This document shows, in pieces, positions 57,911 to 64,000 of a DNA stretch of 64,000 nucleotides. The stretch's first letter is position 1. The number at the start of each line of letters is the position of its first letter. Below the pieces are notes generated by a model. It searched no databases. It had not been told where the DNA came from and saw only the letters and a list, made by a program, of their open reading frames with translations. The DNA is from Bactrocera neohumeralis. Lineage: Eukaryota; Arthropoda; Insecta; Diptera; Tephritidae. The translations under genes were made by a program, and so were the position numbers. The stretch spans positions 14,672,368 through 14,736,367 of the forward strand of contig NC_065919.1 in assembly GCF_024586455.1 (NCBI RefSeq), written 5' to 3'.

Positions 57911-58345
57911 TAGAGAGGCGGTCTGCTTGAAGCGGAGTCGCTCCCTAGGAGGTGGACGACGCCATTTACAATTTCACCGACAACCTCTCAGTGAAAGATA
58001 TACTTGTAGTCAAACCACGACCCATTGCAGACGAAGAACTCAAGTTCGAGAATCTATAATGACCTTTGAACAATTTTATTATAGATACTGTGGCAGGTTA
58101 AAGTCCTACTTTTTCAGAATAAAGCCCGACATATCAAATATATGTCCATCGTGCAATGAGTACCCGTATGACCATAACCACCCTTAACATGCCTAGCGAA
58201 CCCATCTAACGCCCTTTTCAGTATGGTCCTTCCCCATCAAAACAGCACGTTTATGGGCCTACCGTTAGATGAGTTCGGTGACAACCAACCTGAACCTTAC
58301 CAACCAATGGGAATAAGATAACAGTTACAACAACAACACTAAGTT
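57911..58345 (+). pseudogene. Jockey-like non-LTR retrotransposon, C-terminal end and tail
   Basis: Contains LKSYFFRIKPDISNICPSCN followed by EYPYDHNHP, the CxxC...H zinc-like end of Jockey-clade ORF2 proteins. A stop replaces the residues after HNHP, and shifted frames give RTHLTPFSVWSFPIKTARLW and YR*MSSVTTNLNL, the usual last residues. The 3' tail GATAACAGTTACAACAACAA near 58317-58337 is typical of such elements. Only the last 140 or so codons remain. Confidence 0.85.
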
Positions 58346-59699
58346 ATATTTATTAACTCGGCCTACTATGCCAGACGAAATGTAAACTTTGTCTTAAGGC
58401 GAAGAGGAAATCTGATACTAAGAAGCTGGCAGCTTTGATTGAAAAACAGACAAATCTTCGGAATGTCCCTCGCCTTCAAATAGCAGAAGATCAGCTAGAC
58501 GTTTTTGGTTAGGTTATCAAGAGTTTAGTCCACCTGCTACCTCTCGAAAGCTACTATCGAAGTTATAACCTCGTTTGTTCGCATAGTGGCAAATAACAAA
58601 TTCAGAGAAAAGTTGAGTAGTACCGTTGCTAATAACATTAATACAAGTCTGAAAACCGCTTGTGATCATCAAAGTATTAAAACTCGGATTGTATCGCCGG
58701 TTTAACTAGTTTAAAAGTTGGTCAGATCTTCTAAGACAATGGCGTACTTCACAATTTAAGTCTTCAAACTCTCGTCCTTCTGAAAAGTAACTTGATACCT
58801 CTCAGATCCGGCCAGTGAAAACTAATACAAATAACATCATTTGTTATATTTATTTTATGAAGTAACTTGAGCTAGTCTGCGAGTCAACTTTTGAGTTGAA
58901 ATTTGTTATCCATGTCACATAACCTCTTGACTTTAGCAGTAGAAATTAAATTCTTTATCATGGCTTCAGTGCACAACTCAAGTATGTTAGTGGTTTTTTT
59001 ATTTGTGTAACCCTGCTATGCGTCCAATTTGGATACCGTAGAGAAAATTGTTGTTTTGCTTTCAGTAATTTCATAGCACATAGGCGGAATTTTTTGTTTG
59101 GTTTGCGGTTTAGCTAATTCTCCGCTCTGCGGTTTACAACTTCCATTATTGCCAGCTTCTCTGTGGACTCTTACTTCCTTTACTCCGATGTTGGTGAATT
59201 TTTCTACTCTGATTTGCCACATCTCTCCAACTCAAGTTAACCAGTTGCATTTGTGGCATATTGAAGTGCCTATCTCAATTTCCTATTCCATCTCTTTCAT
59301 CACCCTCAGATGTGGTCATGGTATAAGCATATGCACTTACGATTTTTTTTTTTTACTAAAGTTGAGTCGATGGAAAGTTACTGACATCCTTTCCATCAAT
59401 AGATGCTTTGAAGCGTAAAATGTGGAGAACATCAAGTTAAACACGAAAAGGCGTCCAAATCATACACAGAATCGAAAAGGCTGTCCATATCGTTTTTCCT
59501 CTGAGTTTCTGCTTTACCTTTTTCTGTGAATAGCAGTATATTTTGTATGGAAAAAATAAACAGCAACAAATTACCTGAAATGGAAAGTGAACAAGCAATG
59601 AAAGTAATGATTGACAAATATACATACATATGTATTTGGTATATATGTATGTATACGGGTTTTCTTCTTTTCACTGGGTTATTTTTTTTTACATTACGG
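58346..59699. other. Unassigned interval
   Basis: No gene recognised. 58380-58800 is less AT-rich and may be an old transposon, but no motif is readable. The 106-codon + frame at 59098-59418 shows no family features. Confidence 0.5.
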
Positions 59700-60295
59700 G
59701 AGCGGAGAGAAAACAGACTGCCTACCTCGCAACGTCACTATCGACCACAACACATGCGGGATGGGATAAATACCGAGAGTTGAAGAGGGAAGCGAGACGC
59801 ATTAGCAGAAAAAAGAGAGAGGCCGAAATTCGTGAGTATGAAGAGCTTGACAAGCTGACCGTCGGGGGTAATGCTCGAAAAATCTACGAAAAGATGCGGC
59901 GACTAACAGAAGGTTTCAAAACCGGAGCTTACTCTTGTAGAACGCCCAAAGGTGATCTAGTGACCGATGTCCAGAGCATACTAAAATTATGGGGGGAACA
60001 CTTCTCCAGCCTGCTGAATGGCAATGAAAGTATAGAAGGCGAACATGATTCCCCAATTGATGACGATGGAGCAGACGTTGCATTAGCCGACCATGAAGAA
60101 GTTCGAATAGCAATTACCGGTCTGAAAAAAGCGACGGGGGCCGATGTATTACCGGACGAGCTATTCAAACACGGCGACGAAGAACTGATAAGACGATCGG
60201 ACGAAAGCATGCCCAACAATTGGAATTAAATTGTGCTCTGCCCAATCCACAAAAAGGGAGATCACACAATCTGCGCCTACTGCCGTAAGGATAAG
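59700..60295 (+). pseudogene. RTE-like retrotransposon, linker between endonuclease and RT
   Basis: A single open frame of about 175 codons covers the region just upstream of the RT of the family found at 55815-57345. It reads GWDKYRELKREARRISRKKR, EAEIREYEELDKLTVGGNAR, KIYEKMRRLTEGFKTGAYSC, LVTDVQSILKLWGEHFSSLL, EEVRIAITGLKKATGADVLP and DELFKHGDEELIRRSDESMP. The stretch NNWN is followed by TAA at 60227-60229, then IVLCPIHKKGDHTICA. A deletion removed the residues between EELIR and DESMPN. Homology with the neighbouring copies ends near 60290. The open first 40 codons (59630-59700) are unrelated flank. Confidence 0.9.
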
Positions 60296-61584
60296 ACTCT
60301 TCAACATCGCCTAGTCAATTGAATCCCTTGATGGTCAGATAATTTCCGAAGATTTCTGCTTTATTCTACATTCCTCGGATTCTGAATTATATTATTACAT
60401 GTGGATCCAGTATTTTCTCCTGGAAACGGATTGATAGAGAAAGAAACGTAGAGATATGAAGTTCATCTGAACACATATCTGTATTTATCACTTCACCACT
60501 TCACTACTGATTTGTGTAGCAACATACAAGGTTCATTGTATCATTTTTCCATCCTTCCTCAATTTATCTGGATTTTTTTTTTGATAGATTTTCATTAGTT
60601 TCGGATTCAGAGTTACAACACAGAGGTAATGATTTCACTATTTGATAACTACATTTTATAAATTTGTTGTATAGTATGTATATTTCTCAAATATTTAGGC
60701 CAACGCTGTGCATACATACAAAGTCAAGTAAACTCCGACACTTATAATCATAAATTCCTACGCATTTTCCCAGTAAAAATACTCAGATGAAAGTTTACCG
60801 CAAAAGTTCACTTGAAAATGCCTGCATTCACACCTCTTGTAGATATCTTTAGTTACAAAGAAACGTGCGTTTATGCTCTACAAGCGTGTGTATTTAGCTT
60901 GCATTCGAAGTATCAACATAACCTCAATATGTTCCCAACTCCCAGCCATTGACTTAGTCGCGGTTTAGACACAACGGTCGCTGCGGTGGATAAAATGCAA
61001 TTGTGCCGGTAAATGCCGTCAAAGCAGAAAGTACTCATGTCACAACAACATAAAAACTAACGATAACAATAACAATAATAAGACAAAAGACAAAAGAGAA
61101 ACATCGGAAAACAAACACAATAGCAGAAACAATGCGACCACTTGAGCAAATCGCACGGAGATAAGGCGAAGTGTGAAAAGAAGAATGCCGCATTTGCTTT
61201 CATAACAGTAAGAACAACGACTGCATTAACGGAAGAAGAAAAACGAGTCGAACAAATCTGTCCGGAGGTGCGATTGATAGCTGAGCTTAGCACCGAAGTT
61301 AAGAAGTTATCGAAAGTACCAAAAGTGGTGATTTGAGCGCGAAAATATTCTACCCCAGTATGTACGACTTAGATGAAATTAGTGAGTTAGAGAATTGTTA
61401 CAACTTTAACTTTAGCATAGAGTGGAATGAGAATTCTTACATTGGAAGTGGCATCGAAGATTCCTATCTTTTGGCAAAAGGTCTTTTAGAGATGCTCTGA
61501 ACACCCGACAAAGACAGTCATCGAACTAGGTCATCAAACGCCACATAAAACCGAGAGGTCGCTGGCGTGGCTCAGGTGAATTCT
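60296..61584. other. Unassigned interval with a small unsupported frame
   Basis: No gene is established. A 64-codon + frame (61142-61336: SHGDKAKCEKKNAAFAFITV, then TTTALTEEEKRVEQICPEVR) is charged and protein-like but has no family match or splice context. Confidence 0.45.
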
Positions 61585-61650
61585 TTATTCCTCATCCTTC
61601 TTTATGGGCGTAGAACCGCCTTCGTGGCTATATAAATCTTTACTACTTCT
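61585..61650 (-). repeat. Decayed 3' terminus of the RTE-like family
   Basis: CTTCTTTATGGGCGTAGAAC followed by CGCCTTCGTGGCTATA resembles the 3' ends at 33472, 48085 and 55815 (CTTCTTNNTGGCGTAGACAC then CGCTTACGCGGTTATA). Only about 60 bp can be matched. Confidence 0.55.
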
Positions 61651-61679
61651 TTTAGGTTAAGTTGGGTTAGTTTAATCTT

Positions 61680-61990
61680 GTAGGCCAATAAGTCACGCAC
61701 AGACCAATTTTGGTTCTTTGCTATACCAGATGGAGCTCAGTTGCTGGGTCCAAGTGGAGTAGTGTTCATTTAGGATGCCTGCGCTTGACGCGAGTTTTAA
61801 CAGACTCTGTGGCCTCACTATCGGTATCTCCTCCAAGTGCACAAGAGATGCTCCATTGTTTCCCTGACACCCTGCTCTAGACATTTCCTGCAGTCTTCTC
61901 AATCTATCAGCCCCATCCTGAGGGCCTGTGCCGCAGTGACCACTTTCCATCAGGTTCCTACAGCCTCTTCTATCATGATCCCTTTGCAAA
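61680..61990 (-). pseudogene. Non-LTR retrotransposon C-terminal fragment, second family
   Basis: A minus-strand frame gives VVTAAQALRMGLID, a stop, EDCRKCLEQGVRETMEHLLC and TWRRY (about 61945-61825), the cysteine-containing tail that follows RNase H in I/LOA/R1-type elements (GHCxxGxHAxRMGL, DCRKC, ETxEHLLCxC). A stop replaces one residue after LID and the last Cys is Trp. The longer open frame over the same bases is out of phase with this signal. Confidence 0.7.
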
Positions 61991-64000
61991 AATACCAACT
62001 CTTTTAAAAATTTGGTGAAGAACGAAATTTTTCTTACGGCGAACCCTGTACAGGTTTCCTGGCAACTTGTGGCTTTTTTCGACGTTCTAAATGACGATTT
62101 CCCAAGTACTTGTCCAAGCTGATGGATGTATAGCTGAGTGAGTCTCAGGCAGATTTGCGATGGTTTTTATGCAAGGATTGGATTATAAAAAGAGAGGCAA
62201 TATTACGATTCTTTCGGCGGTATTTGTCATGACATGTAAAGAAAAACAGAACAAAACAAAAGAAGAGTGAAATGCATGTAAAATTGTAGAATTTTGAAGT
62301 GAAATATCTCGAAAACTATGCGTCTGAGGACGGTATATGTGTATATATTTTTTAATCCTGAGGACCTCCTCTATCCATCGGTACCATCAAATCGTGGCGC
62401 CGCAAGAATCGTAATCGTGCCAAAAGAGAACGTAACTTCATTTTAAAACAATTATTTTTCACATTCGAAGATATGACAGTTGAAACGCATTATTTTTAGA
62501 CTAGCCATCGTTTGGACGCCAGAAATAAACATTTTACTTACTTGAATAGGTTACGAACTCAGGCCAAAGTTTACTTCAATTCTTTTGAGTTCCAAGGGCA
62601 TACACTTAAATCGACAATGGGTAGAAAAGGAAAAAAAACTGCGAAAGAGGAATACAATTAATGCTCTCCATTTGTCTCACTTAAAGCCACCATTTGCTGG
62701 CTGCGCTGTCGACAAATGCTTGAACTGCCAAGTGCAAGCGAAAATGCGAACCCTGACCGCAACGACTTCCTCTTTGCTGGTGGCATCAATCTTATTCTTA
62801 TAACTCTATTGCCGCTATTTATTATCTACTTGTTTGCTCGTTGGCTTTTAATGTATCTTTTACTTGCGTTGGCACAGCTTTCAAGCCTGCAATCTGACCA
62901 ATTTATGCGCTCTTGTCAGCTGTCGCCGGTTTCTCGCTCCACGGCATTGAGTTGGTGGTCGTAGCTCTTTTATTTCTGCGCTGCAATTCGAAATTTGTCT
63001 TGTGGCTGCGATCTTATGGCACTTGGCATATGACAAGCGCTATAACAAGGCCTGCGGGTCAAGTCGAGTCAGGCTCAGCTGTGGCGAGCTGCAGCGTCGT
63101 TATGAAGAGTGCACATATTTGTTTCACTGCACACTTTTTGTTGTATGTATGTCTGTTTGTATGTTTTAAAAATTTATTATTTTCCATTTTTCCTTTTTGT
63201 TCTTATTTTTTTTTTTTAACAACTTTCGCTGTTCGTACCACAAATTGTTGCACGTGCAGTTGACACATGGCAAGAAATATCGCTTGTGCTTCAAAATTCT
63301 CTTGCGCTCACACTCTTTCACATACATACATACATACTTGCATATATGTATATAGTGTTGCGCGTGTTTGGCTCTTTTGTGTGGGCGTATGCGTATCACA
63401 TGTTCCCGAAAATTTAGGTTTACACTTGTATAACGCCTACCATCTTTGCTGCGGCAACTGGCTTTCACATTTCTTAAGTTGTTTTCACGATTTTGAAATA
63501 TCGTATTTTTTCTCCAGCTGTCAAGCGATTACAACTCTCTCTTTTTGTAGGCGATGATATTTGTGTGGAATTGTGTGGCTTCTTAGTGTGTGGTGTCATC
63601 TTTCAAGTGGCTGTATAAATGATTGCAATCACTTTGTCACAATAGAAAGTACGTTTTAGCGAAATTATTTCCTTATTTTGATTTATTTCACTATTCTCTG
63701 CGTATTAAATATGTGTTTCAGTAAAATATTTGTACTCCAATTTTATATGTAGAAATTTGTGATATGAGGAATTTTTTGGATTAGTTTAATATAAATCGAT
63801 TTCACTAACTTTTTTCTCGGATGACAACAATGCCAGGCTTACACGCTATAAGAAATACTTCTGTTGTATTTTAAGATACACTGAGGTACCAACTAGAAGA
63901 TTTGGTGTTCAATCTTCTAGCTGTATTCGCCAAAATATTTTTGAAATAAACCTTTAACATCTATATCAAACATTAAGCTCTTTATATGAGCGCTGAGAGC
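61991..64000. other. Unassigned terminal interval
   Basis: No gene recognised. Several frames of 70-116 codons between 62585 and 63560 lack domains; one at 62716-62964 has a hydrophobic stretch (LILITLLPLFIIYLFARWLL) but no start context or partner exon. CATACATACATA lies near 63322-63335. Confidence 0.5.

Noticed and set aside
62716..62964. Frame with a 20-residue hydrophobic stretch
   Set aside because: No start context, no partner exon and no family; chance hydrophobic runs are common in T-rich DNA.
1..64000. tRNA, rRNA, CRISPR, bacterial operon features
   Set aside because: No cloverleaf with a convincing B-box, no rRNA-like stretch and no regular short direct repeats with unique spacers were seen; the DNA is clearly eukaryotic.

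Overview
The window is 64 kb of AT-rich eukaryotic DNA, almost certainly from a dipteran insect and most likely a true fruit fly (Tephritidae); the species is inferred, not shown. The case rests on the mobile elements: many mariner subfamilies, a DD41D 'rosa'-like family (first described from Ceratitis), several insect-type non-LTR retrotransposons, TTG/CAA-rich simple sequence and drosophilid-like motifs. I found no intact protein-coding gene, no rRNA, tRNA or CRISPR array and no complete host exon that I can defend. It reads as an intergenic or long-intron transposon graveyard.

Layout. 0.9-4.4 kb: dead irritans-type mariner, then a DD41D relic fused to another mariner. 5.9-7.6 kb: higher-order tandem array built on the word GCGTTGCCAC. 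9.5-12.8 kb: two copies of an interspersed module with 154-bp monomers, flanking a 1.04-kb foldback element with an 8-bp target duplication. 14-15 kb: DD41D 5' end and an unclassified element with terminal inverted repeats. 16.5-17.3 kb: non-LTR fragment with RNase H. 17.5-17.9 kb: tandem array with twelve exact TATCGATA palindromes. 19.4-25.8 kb: a cluster of mariner, DD41D and non-LTR remnants, including an internally deleted mariner with both ends (20958-21736). 28.0-28.8 kb: five 154-bp monomers arranged as 308-bp dimers. 33-39 kb: non-LTR fragments and a cecropia-like mariner behind a duplicated 5' end. 41-43 kb: another 154-bp module copy and a second GGCAAC/GTTGCC array in opposite orientation. 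44-49 kb: two RTE-like reverse transcriptase fragments, two mariner remnants and a few weak candidate exons. 50.6-51.9 kb: a nearly full-length dead mariner with both terminal repeats. 53-62 kb: R1-like, RTE-like, Jockey-like and mariner fragments. 62-64 kb: nothing recognisable.

Nothing here looks like an operon or functional system. The transposases and reverse transcriptases all carry stops, frameshifts, deletions or lost catalytic residues. The most interesting signals are non-coding: the DREF-type palindrome array, the repeat family whose 154-bp period recurs at scattered sites in both orientations, the two inverted GTTGCC arrays, and the foldback element.
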